A stretch of DNA of 64,000 nucleotides from Verrucomicrobiota bacterium. Lineage in GTDB: Bacteria > Verrucomicrobiota > Kiritimatiellia > RFP12 > UBA1067. Position 1 is the stretch's first letter, and each line of letters starts with the position of its first letter. The notes under the pieces were generated by a model. The model saw only the letters and a program-made list of their open reading frames with translations. It was not told the origin of the DNA and searched no databases. The stretch lies in the NCBI GenBank assembly GCA_023269675.1, contig JAHFSX010000011.1, forward strand, positions 99,964 to 163,963. Reading direction: 5' to 3'. The position numbers and the translations under genes were made by a program. Shown piece after piece: positions 34,907 through 43,966 of the stretch.

Positions 34907-37549
34907 CTACCACAGCACTTCCAATGTGCCAGACCCTTTCAGCGTCACGATCACTGCGCGGGCGGCGGCGAGATGCCGCGGCGTGAGCGCGACGCCGTTC
35001 CACAGAACCTGGGAAGGCGCACGGCTCACGCGGGTGAGCAGCAAGCGGTACTCGCCTTCAGGCCAGGCCGTGACCGTCAGCTTCACCGTACCCTCGGCGC
35101 TCTTCTCCTGCCGCACCTCGCCGGGAACATGCGCGAGCGAACCGCCGGACAGCCGCGTGACGCTGTACATCGGCGTCTTCCCGTAGGCTTCGGCCAGATG
35201 CGCCTGCAGTGTGCCGGGATTGATCGCGGGGCCGTCGCTCATCTGCGGTTTCAGCAGATAATAATCGGGCAGCAGGCCGCCGCGGCCCTCCTGATCGCCG
35301 ACCGGGAAACACATCTTCAGCCCCGTGAGGGTGATGCCGCGCGCCAAGGTCTGCCACGTGCCACGCTGCGCCTCGTCCACGCGCGCGAGGTCCTCCAAAG
35401 CCGATCGGTACACCAATCCGCACCACTGTACCGGCTGTCCGATCCAGTTCGGTGCCTGCCAGTTGGTCGCGCCGATCACGCCGATCGTGGCGTACAGGCC
35501 CACCTCTCCGGGAGTCGGCGGCGCGAGGTAGATCATCGTCACTCCGGTCCAGGCCCAGTAGCGCGCCTGTTCCAGATAGCCGGCCTTGCCGCTCAGCAGA
35601 TAGCCCATCACATAGCAGTGCACCAGCCGCGCCGAGGCCACGATGTCCGGCGTGTGCAGCGGCATCTCCCACGGCTGCGCCCCGCGCGGTACCTGGCCCG
35701 CGTAGTTCGCGGTCATCTTGTCCAAGACCGCCAGCGCCGCGCCGATCGCCGCCTCGTCACCGGTCAGCGTCGCGCTGTTCAGCATCTCTTCCGCCGCCAG
35801 CGCGGTGAACCCGTTGCAGTGGTCGCTCCCCAGCGTCGCGGCGAAATCGGTCTTTCCCGGCTTATACACCGACTTGCCCGCGGCCAGCTGCGCCGCAAAC
35901 CGCGCGGCCTGCGGCCCCGCCTGACCCACCACCCCCGCCAAGTCGCCATACAGCAGCGCGCCCGTCGGACGCTTGACGTGCGAGACCCCGTTGATCCCGG
36001 AACATCCGGCAGGCAGATTCGCAATCACCGCCTGCGCCGTCTCCGTCAGCCGCTTCTTCAACTCCGCGTCCGGCGTGTTCGCCGCCAGCCACAGCATGAA
36101 GGCGGGCGGATCCTCGGCCGGCTGGGGAGGAAAGTGGTCGCCCCACACGGCGTGCCGCCACCTGTTTCCCTGATGCGCGGCCGAGTCGAGCCACCCCGAC
36201 GCCAGCAGGCGCACCGCGTCCCCGAAACCGCCCGCATAGCGCGGCAGCGGCGGCAGCCCCGCGCGCGCCACATAATGTCCGACCGCCTCGGTCACGACAT
36301 CCCCTTGGCCGCCGCACACCGTGGCCGCGCAGCCATATGTTTTGCCCGCCTCCAGACGCACGCCGCCGTAAACCACGAACTCGCTTTCGAACCGGTCATC
36401 GCCGACCGCGGGCGACCACACGCCCAGCAGATGTCCGCCGGAGTGAAACACGCGGTCGGGCGAGTCGAACACCGGCGCGACCGGCACCCCGTTGGTCTGC
36501 CACGTCACCGCGAGCCAGCGCCCCCCCGCGGCCAGCGCCATCATCGGATAGCATACCTTATACGAGTCCACCATGCGCCGGTTGGCGGCCGCCCCGCGGA
36601 TCTCCTTCTCGTTGCTCGACGGCTCGTTGTCCAGATATTCCACGCCGGGCAACAGGGCCTGGCTCTTCGCCTCGCCGAACGAACCGACGCCCGCGAACAG
36701 CGTCAGCCACGGCAGATGGATCACCTCGCGCGGGGCATCGACTTCCAGCGAGGTCTCGATGCGGACGGCCCCTTTGTCGGCCATGAAGCGGCGGGTCACC
36801 CGCCAGACCGCACCGCCCGCATCGCGCGCGGTGGCCCGCACCACAAAGCCGTCCGGCGCGCGTTCCGAGGTCGCCGCCGCCAGCACGACCGGCACGGCCT
36901 GCTTGCCCTCCACATACGCCAGCGTCTCCGCCGGATTGGACTCGGCCATCTTCTGGCCGCCGATGAAACAGGCGAACGCGTTCCAGCGCTTCGGATCGTG
37001 CTCGAGCCGCACGGTCCCCGCCTCCACGCGCAGGGCGTCGTCCGGCAATGCGACCGCCACGGGTTTCTCAAAGACGGGGGCCGCACGCGGGATGAGCGGG
37101 ACCGCCCGCAGCGCGCGCAGCGTGACGCGGCCGGCGCTGCCCGGCGGATCGAGGCGGAAGCGCAACCGGTCAGCCGTCAGCGGAATGACGCCCTTGTACG
37201 TGGTCGGCGAAGAGGGCGAGGGGTTCAGCCGGACCGTCGCGTCTTCCGAAAACCCTTGTTTCTGCGACGAATAAAAAAGTTGGAACGCGCCCGACGCGGA
37301 GCTTTCGGCCTCCAGGGTCAGCACCAGTTTCTGCGCCTCGCCGAACCCGGGCATGGCGACCGCGGGCCCCTCCAGCCACGGGTCCTCGCCGGTCAGCTCG
37401 ACCGAGAAACCGTGCGCCTGCCGCGCGTCGCGCGTGCGCGGGTTCCCCCTCCAGCCGTGTCCCTCTTGGGTGAAATCGAAGAGCGTCACCGGCTCCGCCG
37501 CGCAACACGCAAGCGCAAACACCCCCAGCATTCCCCAGAAAACACGCAT
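34907..37549 (-). CDS. Large exported protein of unknown function, probable alpha/alpha-toroid
   Basis: 880 residues with a signal peptide whose LACC may be a lipobox. The N-terminal third is beta-rich (TLFDFTQEGHGW, SVELTGEDPW), and the middle (about 430-760) is helical with repeats of Trp, Gly and His resembling (alpha/alpha)-toroid lyases or hydrolases (SDHCNGFTALAAEEML, PDIVASARLVHCYVMG). I do not recognise the family. GGGGGAGA lies just upstream of ATG 37549. It follows the GH109-type gene after a terminator and precedes hicAB. A glycan role is inferred from context only. Confidence 0.6.
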   Translation of the reverse strand: MRVFWGMLGVFALACCAAEPVTLFDFTQEGHGWRGNPRTRDARQAHGFSVELTGEDPWLEGPAVAMPGFGEAQKLVLTLEAESSASGAFQLFYSSQKQGFSEDATVRLNPSPSSPTTYKGVIPLTADRLRFRLDPPGSAGRVTLRALRAVPLIPRAAPVFEKPVAVALPDDALRVEAGTVRLEHDPKRWNAFACFIGGQKMAESNPAETLAYVEGKQAVPVVLAAATSERAPDGFVVRATARDAGGAVWRVTRRFMADKGAVRIETSLEVDAPREVIHLPWLTLFAGVGSFGEAKSQALLPGVEYLDNEPSSNEKEIRGAAANRRMVDSYKVCYPMMALAAGGRWLAVTWQTNGVPVAPVFDSPDRVFHSGGHLLGVWSPAVGDDRFESEFVVYGGVRLEAGKTYGCAATVCGGQGDVVTEAVGHYVARAGLPPLPRYAGGFGDAVRLLASGWLDSAAHQGNRWRHAVWGDHFPPQPAEDPPAFMLWLAANTPDAELKKRLTETAQAVIANLPAGCSGINGVSHVKRPTGALLYGDLAGVVGQAGPQAARFAAQLAAGKSVYKPGKTDFAATLGSDHCNGFTALAAEEMLNSATLTGDEAAIGAALAVLDKMTANYAGQVPRGAQPWEMPLHTPDIVASARLVHCYVMGYLLSGKAGYLEQARYWAWTGVTMIYLAPPTPGEVGLYATIGVIGATNWQAPNWIGQPVQWCGLVYRSALEDLARVDEAQRGTWQTLARGITLTGLKMCFPVGDQEGRGGLLPDYYLLKPQMSDGPAINPGTLQAHLAEAYGKTPMYSVTRLSGGSLAHVPGEVRQEKSAEGTVKLTVTAWPEGEYRLLLTRVSRAPSQVLWNGVALTPRHLAAARAVIVTLKGSGTLEVLW

Positions 37550-37571
37550 AGGCTCTCCCCCTAATAATAAA

Positions 37572-37594
37572 GGACGGATCGTAACGATCCGCCC
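37572..37594 (-). terminator. Intrinsic terminator after the GH109-type gene
   Basis: CGGATCG/CGATCCG stem with a 3-base loop, extended by further pairs across one mismatch; on the minus strand it is followed by TTTATTATTA. It separates the GH109-type gene from the 880-residue gene. Confidence 0.7.
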
Positions 37595-37619
37595 TCATGA
37601 TACACAATCACTCGCTACC

Positions 37620-37668
37620 TTGTAACGAACAACGTCCAACGAGTAACCCGCAACTTATAACCGTCCAC
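37620..37668. repeat. Heptamer spacer of NNNNAAC units
   Basis: Five consecutive 7-base units ending in AAC (GAACAAC, GTCCAAC, GAGTAAC, CCGCAAC, TTATAAC) with weaker units on both sides, in the gap after the GH109-type stop codon. The third to seventh bases keep strict period 7. Confidence 0.7.
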
Positions 37669-37670
37669 AC

Positions 37671-39038
37671 TCACCCGACATCGACGATGCCGAGCGACGG
37701 GGCGGTTTTCCAGCCGCCGCGCGTGAAGTCCGGCACATCGACCGACGAGCCTCGCTTCAGCACCGAGCGCTCGGTCAGCTCCACCAGGCTGCTCCACAGC
37801 GCGGTGTCGTAAACGCTGATGTCCAGCGGCAGGCCCTTCTGCAGGCAGTGGCAGAGGCGCAGCAGCAGCAGGTAGTCCATGCCGCCGTGGCCGCCGGCCT
37901 TTTTCGCCGACTCGCCGTTCTTGTCCCAAAGCGGGTGCACGTATTTGGCCTTGAGCGCCGCCAGTTCGGCGTCGCCCATCCACTCGTGCGATTTGGGCGA
38001 AAGCGCCACGCGCAGCGGATAGTCGGACAGGATGCCCTGGGTGCCGGAGATCGTGTTGATGCGGCTGTACGGCTGCGGGCTGGTGGTGTTGTGCTGCACC
38101 ATGATCGTCCGGCCGCGCCGGGTCTTGATGACCGTGGTGTTCATGTCGCCCAGCTTATACGGCTCCCGGGCCTCCGGACTGTTTTTCCCAAACTTGTCGA
38201 TCGCGAACTGGGTCAGCCCGAACTGACCCGAACTGACGGAGGTGAGATACTCGAACGTGTCCCCGCGGTTGATGTCCATGTACTGGCAGATGGGGCCCAG
38301 CCCGTGCATCGGATACGGATTGCCCGTATGCTCTTTGCTGTACTTCAGCCGCCACATGTCCTGATAGCCCGTCGCGCTGAACTTGAGGTCGCGCAGGTCG
38401 TGCAGATACGCGCCCTCGCCATGCACCAGCTCCCCCAGCACGCCCTTGCGGCAGAGCATCATCGCGAACATCTCGTTCTCGCCGTAGCAACAGTTCTCCA
38501 GCATCATGCAGTGACAGCGCGTCCGCTCGCTGGTTTCGACCAGCTCCCAGCACTGCTCCAAGGTCAACGCCGCCGGCACCTCCACCGCCACGTGCTTGCC
38601 GCACCGCATGGCGTACAGGGCCATGGGCGTGTGCAAGAGCCAGGGCGTGGTCACGTGCACCAGATCCACCCGGTCCGATTCGCAAAGCTTCTTCCAGGCG
38701 TCTTCCGAACCGGCATACAGCGTCACGTCCGGCTTGCCCTTATCCTTCAGCCCTTTCTGCTGGCGCTCCGCGCGCTCCGGCAACAGGTCCGAGAGCGCGG
38801 TCACTTCGACGCCCGGCAGATTCGAATAGTTCTGCACCGCGCCCGGACCGCGCATGCCTAGGCCGATCACGCCGACCCGGATCTTTTCCAACGGTTTGCA
38901 GCGCAGCCCCATCGCGGTGGCCGCACCCGCCCCCGGGCTCATGCTCTTGCAGCCTGCCACGCCGCCCGCCATTGCCGCGCCCGCGCCCAGCAGCGCGGCC
39001 TGCCCCAAAAACGCCCTGCGTCCCAAATTCATCGCCAT
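37671..39038 (-). CDS. GH109-type NAD-dependent glycosidase (Gfo/Idh/MocA fold), Tat-exported
   Basis: 455 residues. GRRAFLGQAALLGAGAA is a Tat signal. RVGVIGLGMRG binds NAD, and VEVPAALTLEQCWELVE plus MMLENCCYGENEMFAMM are characteristic of GH109 alpha-N-acetylgalactosaminidases, which use NAD transiently to cleave GalNAc. Y-LHDLR and HGLGPICQYMDI carry further family residues. AAGGAG seven bases before ATG 39038 sets the start. Exported to the periplasm it could strip GalNAc from mucin-like glycans; released sugar may feed nagB after conversion. Confidence 0.88.
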   Translation of the reverse strand: MAMNLGRRAFLGQAALLGAGAAMAGGVAGCKSMSPGAGAATAMGLRCKPLEKIRVGVIGLGMRGPGAVQNYSNLPGVEVTALSDLLPERAERQQKGLKDKGKPDVTLYAGSEDAWKKLCESDRVDLVHVTTPWLLHTPMALYAMRCGKHVAVEVPAALTLEQCWELVETSERTRCHCMMLENCCYGENEMFAMMLCRKGVLGELVHGEGAYLHDLRDLKFSATGYQDMWRLKYSKEHTGNPYPMHGLGPICQYMDINRGDTFEYLTSVSSGQFGLTQFAIDKFGKNSPEAREPYKLGDMNTTVIKTRRGRTIMVQHNTTSPQPYSRINTISGTQGILSDYPLRVALSPKSHEWMGDAELAALKAKYVHPLWDKNGESAKKAGGHGGMDYLLLLRLCHCLQKGLPLDISVYDTALWSSLVELTERSVLKRGSSVDVPDFTRGGWKTAPSLGIVDVG

Positions 39039-39202
39039 ACCGTGACTCCTTTTAACGATCCAGATCACCCCCGCCGCCAAACTATGTGATGAGCCTACCA
39101 CCCGCCCGTCAAGCCGTCAAGCCGCAGAGCCCCTCCGGCTCCTGATTCCTTGTCGTCACCTTCAACCGGATGACGGTTAGTCTCAGGAGGGACCGTGCCC
39201 CT

Positions 39203-39240
39203 CGTAATCCTAATCTTAATCCTGATCCTAAATCTTAACC
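39203..39240. repeat. Hexamer array (TAAT family), copy 2
   Basis: GTAATC, CTAATC, TTAATC, CTGATC, CTAAATC and TTAACC in tandem between the GH109-type gene and truA. It lacks the inverted half seen at the other copies. Confidence 0.7.
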
Positions 39241-39250
39241 GTTCAAAAAA

Positions 39251-40075
39251 TTACCCCTCTTTGCCCCCGACCCCGACCCCTAACTTCTCCTTCCGAACTG
39301 CTCCTTTTTTTCCGTACCAGACGCGCCACAGGAACAGACCTTGCGCCGGCGCGGAAGGCACGCGCGCCTTGCGCGGCGCACACGAGGCCAGCAGCTCGCG
39401 CACCGCCTCGGGCTTCTCCGCCCCTTCGCCGACGCGCAGCAGGAAACCCACCATGCTGCGCACCTGTTTGTAGAGGAAGCCCTCGCCGCTCACGCGGAAC
39501 ACGATCTCCTTACCCCGCTTGCTGACCGTGAAGGCGTAGATCGAGCGCACGGTGGACTCCACCTCGCGCTGCGGGTTGGCGGTGAACGAGGCGAAGTCGT
39601 GGCGCCCGACAAAGAAGGCCGCGGCCTTGCGCATGGGCGCCGCGTCGAGCGGCCGGTAGACGTGCGCCGTGTAGAGCCGCTTGTCCGGCAGGACCATCGC
39701 ATCGTTCCAGACGAAATAGCGGTACTCCTTGCCCTCCGCCGAACGCCGCGCGTGAAAATCCGGCTTCGCCAGCGAGGCCTTGAGGATACGGATGTCTTTC
39801 GGCAACCGGCCGTTGAGCGCGCGGCAGACCGACTCCGCGTTCAAGCGGCACGCCAGATCCACATGCGCCACCTGCCCGCGCGCGTGGACGCCCTGGTCCG
39901 TGCGTCCGCTGCCATGCAACTTGACCGTGTGCCCGACAATCCCCTGCAGCGCCTCTTCGATCACCTGCTGAACGCTGATGTGGCGCGGCTGCACCTGCCA
40001 GCCGGCGTAAGCCGTGCCGTCGTAAGCGACCGTCAGCTTGAAGCGGCGCGCGGAAAGATCGGATGTGGTGGACAT
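39251..40075 (-). CDS. truA: tRNA pseudouridine(38-40) synthase
   Basis: 274 residues. The catalytic Asp is in SGRTDQGVHA, with YDGTAYAGWQVQP at the start and FLYKQVRSMVGFLLRVG near the end. It modifies positions 38-40 of the anticodon loop. A Gly/Lys-rich tail (GAVRKEKLGVGVGGKEG) is an unusual extension running to the edge of the hexamer spacer. ATG at 40075, with AGGGG upstream, is preferred over 40090; it starts eight bases after the upstream gene. Confidence 0.94.
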   Translation of the reverse strand: MSTTSDLSARRFKLTVAYDGTAYAGWQVQPRHISVQQVIEEALQGIVGHTVKLHGSGRTDQGVHARGQVAHVDLACRLNAESVCRALNGRLPKDIRILKASLAKPDFHARRSAEGKEYRYFVWNDAMVLPDKRLYTAHVYRPLDAAPMRKAAAFFVGRHDFASFTANPQREVESTVRSIYAFTVSKRGKEIVFRVSGEGFLYKQVRSMVGFLLRVGEGAEKPEAVRELLASCAPRKARVPSAPAQGLFLWRVWYGKKGAVRKEKLGVGVGGKEG

Positions 40076-40082
40076 GTCGCCC

Positions 40083-41165
40083 CTAGACATACTTTTCGCC
40101 GTCCGGCCGTTCGGCGATGCGGCGCAGCAGTTTCTTCACCTCTTCGGCTCGATCCCTGGGACAGATCAGCGTGGCGTTTTCGGACTGGACCACCACGAGC
40201 CCCCGCACGCCGATCAGCGCGGTGAGTCGGTTCTCGGAAACGACGATGTTGTTCTGCGCTTCCAGCTGCTCGCACGAGCCGATCACCACGTTACCGTCCA
40301 GATCGGCGGAGAAGTGTCCGGCCACCGAAGGCCACGAGCCCACATCGTCCCAGCCGAACGAACCGCGCGCCATCACGATGTTCTGGGCGTGCTCCATCAC
40401 GGCGTAGTCGATCGAAATCGCCCGCAACGGGGGATAGGCCCGGCGCAGCAGCGCGTCGAGATCGTCCGGCGAGCCGGCCTCGGCCACGCCGTCGCAAAGC
40501 TGCGCCAGCTCGGGCGCGTGCTCACCCAGCGCCTTGCGCATGGTGCCGGTCTTCCAGATGAACATGCCCGCGTTCCAATAGTACTTTCCGCTCTCAACAT
40601 AGCGGGCAGCCGTGTAGGCGTCCGGCTTCTCCACAAAGCGCCGGGCCTTGTGGAAGAGGGTCACCGTGCGGGTCTCCAGGGCGTCGCCCGCCTCGATGTA
40701 CCCGAAGCCCGTCGCTGCGTAGTCGGGCTGGATGCCCATTGTCACGATCACCTCCTCGCGCGCAGCCACCTTGATGGAATCGGACAAGGTCAGGCGGAAG
40801 GTCTCGACATCGCTCATGAGCTGATCCGCCGTGAGAATGCAGACGATGCCGTCCGGATCGCGCTGCCGCACCAGCCCACACGCCACGGCGATCGCGGGAG
40901 CGGTGTCGCGTTTGCACGGCTCGCCGATGATGTTCGCGCGCGGCACGTTCCACGCGGCGGCGGCCGTATCCTCCACCAGCCGCTCGGCGGTGATGATGAA
41001 GATGCGGTCGGCCGGCACCAGCCCGTGCAGCCGCTCAACCGCCAGCGACAGGAGCGGGCGCCCGCCAAAAAGGGAAATGAACTGTTTCGGGCGAGCCTTG
41101 GTGCTCAGCGGCCAGAACCGTTCGCCGCTCCCGCCTGCCAAAATAACCGCATATGCATGCTTCAT
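40083..41165 (-). CDS. manC: Mannose-1-phosphate guanylyltransferase
   Basis: 360 residues. GGSGERFWPLSTKARPKQF is the nucleotidyltransferase start, RFVEKPD and WNAGMFIWK are typical of GDP-mannose pyrophosphorylases. The C-terminal isomerase cupin of bifunctional AlgA/ManC is missing, so this is the short, single-function form. It makes GDP-mannose for surface glycans. AAAGGA precedes ATG 41165. Divergent from gmk and followed by truA. Confidence 0.88.
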   Translation of the reverse strand: MKHAYAVILAGGSGERFWPLSTKARPKQFISLFGGRPLLSLAVERLHGLVPADRIFIITAERLVEDTAAAAWNVPRANIIGEPCKRDTAPAIAVACGLVRQRDPDGIVCILTADQLMSDVETFRLTLSDSIKVAAREEVIVTMGIQPDYAATGFGYIEAGDALETRTVTLFHKARRFVEKPDAYTAARYVESGKYYWNAGMFIWKTGTMRKALGEHAPELAQLCDGVAEAGSPDDLDALLRRAYPPLRAISIDYAVMEHAQNIVMARGSFGWDDVGSWPSVAGHFSADLDGNVVIGSCEQLEAQNNIVVSENRLTALIGVRGLVVVQSENATLICPRDRAEEVKKLLRRIAERPDGEKYV

Positions 41166-41212
41166 CCGGAAATCCTTTCGCCGGGGAGCTCCCCCCCATT
41201 TATTGTGCGCGC

Positions 41213-41240
41213 ATCTTACCATAATCGTCGCGCGTGTCAA
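41213..41240 (-). promoter_or_regulatory. Candidate promoter for manC-truA
   Basis: Perfect TTGACA (41235-41240), 16-base spacer, TAAGAT (41213-41218) on the minus strand; start near 41206, about 40 bases before the ATG. Confidence 0.6.
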
Positions 41241-41304
41241 AAGACGGAACTGCCCCGCGCGCCCGCTCCGGACTCCCGGGACGCCGGCCGCTTGATTTTC
41301 AGCT

Positions 41305-41333
41305 TTGCCTCAACCGCGCCGACCCGTTACACT
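41305..41333 (+). promoter_or_regulatory. Candidate promoter for gmk
   Basis: TTGCCT (41305-41310), 17-base spacer, TACACT (41328-41333), 30 bases before the ATG at 41364. Confidence 0.45.
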
Positions 41334-41363
41334 ACCGTCATCTATTTTCAAGGAGCCTATTTG

Positions 41364-41957
41364 ATGAAACCCCTTTTCATTGTGATGTCCGCGCCTTCCG
41401 GGGCAGGGAAGACGACGCTGTGCGACCTGCTGCTGCAGAACTACCCCGAAATCTGCTACTCGGTCTCCTGCACCACCCGCGAGCCGCGCCTGAACGAAGA
41501 GGACGGCGTGGACTACCACTTCCTGTCCGTTGAGGCCTTCAAAAAGATGATCGCCGAAGATCTGTTTCTCGAGTACGCGAAGGTCCACGACAACTACTAC
41601 GGCACGCTGAAAGCTCCGATCTACGAGATCCTGCGCGAAGGCCAGTGCGTGCTGCTCGACATCGACGTCGTCGGAGCCGAGCAGGTGCGCAGCCACGTGG
41701 CCGCCCTGCCCGACGACGACCCGATGAAGCGCGGCTTCATCGACATCTTCATCGAACCGCCCTCGCTGGACGAATTGGTGGCGCGGCTGGAGCACCGCGG
41801 AACCGATTCCCAGGCGGTGATCGACAAACGCGTCCGCAACGCGAAGAAGGAGATGGACCGCGCGCACGAGTACATGTACCAGGTCATGAACGACGACCTG
41901 CAGACCGCCTTCAAACGGCTGTGCGACATCATCAACGTCAAAGCGCAGTTCATCTGA
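41364..41957 (+). CDS. gmk: Guanylate kinase
   Basis: 197 residues; GMP to GDP. P-loop SAPSGAGKTT, GMP-binding SVSCTTREPR and GVDYHFL, and HDNYYGT are the standard motifs, with normal length. AAGGAG precedes the ATG by eight bases. It is followed by coaC, a pair often linked with rpoZ and coaBC in other bacteria; rpoZ is absent here. Confidence 0.96.
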   Translation: MKPLFIVMSAPSGAGKTTLCDLLLQNYPEICYSVSCTTREPRLNEEDGVDYHFLSVEAFKKMIAEDLFLEYAKVHDNYYGTLKAPIYEILREGQCVLLDIDVVGAEQVRSHVAALPDDDPMKRGFIDIFIEPPSLDELVARLEHRGTDSQAVIDKRVRNAKKEMDRAHEYMYQVMNDDLQTAFKRLCDIINVKAQFI

Positions 41958-42023
41958 GCGCGGGCCGGGGAGTCCTGCCGCGCGAAAGCCCTTTCCGCGG
42001 GCTTCCAGCTGAACGGACGCCCG

Positions 42024-42043
42024 ACTCCTAAATCCTAACTCTT
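42024..42043. repeat. Heptamer spacer (CCTAACT type) before coaC
   Basis: CCTAAAT and CCTAACT units directly upstream of a good GGGAGG ribosome site. The same units occur in the rnf operon spacers. Confidence 0.6.
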
Positions 42044-42058
42044 CTCGGGAGGGATGAC

Positions 42059-42601
42059 ATGGCCACCATTCTGCTCGGCGTTACCGGCTCGATCGCCGCC
42101 TACAAGGCGTGCGAACTGACGCGCTTGTTTATCAAAGACGGGCACGCCGTGCACGTCATCATGACGCAGGCCGCCACGCGGTTTGTGACGCCGCTCACCT
42201 TCCGCACGCTTTCGCGCAACCCCGTCTCCGTCGACCTGTTCGACGAGCCCGACGAGTGGATGCCCGGCCACATCTCGTTCGCCGAACGGGCCGACGTGCT
42301 GGTTATCGCGCCGTGCAGCGCCAACGTGATCGCCAAGCTCGCGCACGGGCTCGCCGACGACATGCTGGCCTCCACCGCGCTGGCCACAAAAGCGCCGCTC
42401 GTGATCGCGCCGGCCATGAACACCGGCATGTGGGAGCACCCCGCCACGCAGTCCAACCTGGGCACGCTGGCGGCCCGCGGCGCGACCTTCGTCGAGGCGG
42501 GCACGGGCGATCTCGCCTGCGGCACGTCCGGCAAAGGCCGCATGGCCGAGCCGCAGGAGATCTTCGGGGCGGTGATGCGCCGGCTTGCGGCGAAAGGGTG
42601 A
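42059..42601 (+). CDS. coaC: Phosphopantothenoylcysteine decarboxylase, stand-alone
   Basis: 180 residues, flavoprotein of the HFCD family. TGSIAAYKA binds FMN, PGHISF carries the catalytic His, PAMNTGMWEHPATQ and ACGTSGKGRM (active Cys) define PPC decarboxylase. Bacteria usually have a CoaB synthetase domain fused C-terminally (about 400 residues); here the protein ends where that would begin. GGGAGGGAT sits upstream of the ATG. The CoaB partner must be elsewhere. Confidence 0.9.
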   Translation: MATILLGVTGSIAAYKACELTRLFIKDGHAVHVIMTQAATRFVTPLTFRTLSRNPVSVDLFDEPDEWMPGHISFAERADVLVIAPCSANVIAKLAHGLADDMLASTALATKAPLVIAPAMNTGMWEHPATQSNLGTLAARGATFVEAGTGDLACGTSGKGRMAEPQEIFGAVMRRLAAKG

Positions 42602-42644
42602 CCGTCGGCGCGCGGAGCGCTCGCCCTGCCGGGCCACGCGCCGG

Positions 42645-43856
42645 TCAGCTCTTGAAGAAGAGCATGGTCCCCGCAGGGATCTTGGCCTCGTCCACTTTGT
42701 TGCCCGACACCAGCGCGCCTGCGATCAGGAAGTAGGTTTCCGACGAACGCCAGCGGGGGCCGCAGATGGTGGCCGCCGGACGGCTGGCGGAAACCGGGCC
42801 GCCGACCTGATAGCCCACCAGCACCTTGGTGCTGTAAGGCAATTTCAAAACCCCGTCCGCGCCGAGCTGGCTGCCGCGTATATACCGTCCGTCCGGGTAG
42901 ATGTAGATGGTCGACGCCTTCAGCACCTCGTCCCCGGCGATGTCCTGCGCCTTGCCGTTGTCGCCCACAGCCTGAACCTTTTCCACGCGGTTTTCCGCAG
43001 GCGCGTTCACGATGACCTTCGTGCCGAGCGGCAGCAGCTTGAAATTCGCCATCTGGTTGCCGCGTTTTTTCGTGCCGTTCGGAAACACGTAGAGCGTGGT
43101 CGGATCGTCGTACGCGTCACGCGCGATGTCCCACGCGCCCCGCCCGAGACCGATCACATTCGAGTCCGACGTGACGACTCGCGTCAGGGGAAGCTTGGAC
43201 TGCGGCGGCCGGCCATAGAGCACCTGCGACAGATAAGGGTCCGCATCCGCCAGCCGTCCGGCGCGCATGTCCGGATCGTAGGCCGGGCGCGTCTTGAGCC
43301 CCAGCCTCGCACGCACAGCCGGCGTGGCGAACAACATGCCGCAGCGCTTGCGCCCGCGGTGGCTTCGGGGCTGCCACTTGTTCGGCGCGCCATAGGCGAC
43401 CTGAGAATGCGTCAGCACGCAGCCGTCGGGAATCTTGTAGATGGCTTTCAGCTCGCCGATCAGCGCCGCCAGCGCGGTGTACTGCGCCGCGGCCAGCGGC
43501 TTGTCATGGTAGCCGCAGACCTCGATCCCCACCGAGAACTCGTCCACGTTGGACCGCCCGTTCCACATGCTGCGGCCCGCGTGATACGCCTCGCGCTTGT
43601 GGTCGATGATGCGGAACACGCGCCCCGCCTCATTGATGCAGAAATTGCATTCGCCCAGGTCGCTGAGCTTGCGCAACGCGCTCCCCGAAGGCGCCTCTGT
43701 CGTGTGCAGAATGATCAGCGCGGTGGCCTTGCGCACGCCGCGCTCCCGGTTGCGGGGGCTGTAAAAGCTGTTGTCGAACGAGATCACGGCAAAGGCCGAC
43801 GACACCGCCAGCCAGACACTGGCGGCCACCGACACGACCTTTCGCATTCTCACCAT
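42645..43856 (-). CDS. Exported N-acetylmuramoyl-L-alanine amidase (Amidase_2)
   Basis: 403 residues with a signal peptide (VVSVAASVWLAVSSAFA). The zinc amidase_2 domain spans about 45-190, with ligand His in IILHTTEAP and THSQVAYG and a conserved C near the end. After it come two or three short beta-rich repeats (TTLYVFPNGTKKRGNQM, STIYIYPDGRYIRGSQL) resembling GW/SH3-like cell-wall-binding units. It would cleave the amide between MurNAc and L-Ala in peptidoglycan. Converges with coaC. GGGGGG is five bases before the start. Confidence 0.85.
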   Translation of the reverse strand: MVRMRKVVSVAASVWLAVSSAFAVISFDNSFYSPRNRERGVRKATALIILHTTEAPSGSALRKLSDLGECNFCINEAGRVFRIIDHKREAYHAGRSMWNGRSNVDEFSVGIEVCGYHDKPLAAAQYTALAALIGELKAIYKIPDGCVLTHSQVAYGAPNKWQPRSHRGRKRCGMLFATPAVRARLGLKTRPAYDPDMRAGRLADADPYLSQVLYGRPPQSKLPLTRVVTSDSNVIGLGRGAWDIARDAYDDPTTLYVFPNGTKKRGNQMANFKLLPLGTKVIVNAPAENRVEKVQAVGDNGKAQDIAGDEVLKASTIYIYPDGRYIRGSQLGADGVLKLPYSTKVLVGYQVGGPVSASRPAATICGPRWRSSETYFLIAGALVSGNKVDEAKIPAGTMLFFKS

Positions 43857-43900
43857 TGCAGCCCCCCCACATCAAGTGCCTGACGATCATCCGCAGCTGC

Positions 43901-43956
43901 GGGCAGGGACGGCTCACCGAGCCGTCCGCGGCGCGTTCGGCGAGCGCACCCTGCCC
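43901..43956. repeat. Hairpin element related to family A
   Basis: GGGCAGGG pairs with CCCTGCCC at the ends, and GGACGGCT/AGCCGTCC forms an inner hairpin. It shares the CAGGGACG start of family A but has only one inner hairpin. It lies directly after the gpmI stop and could end its transcript. Confidence 0.65.
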
Positions 43957-43966
43957 CGCGCGCCGC

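Noticed and set aside
34883..37564. Plus-strand open frame of 893 codons over the 880-residue gene
   Set aside because: Composition is antisense-like (Arg, His, Gln, Ala), while the minus frame has a signal peptide and a ribosome site.
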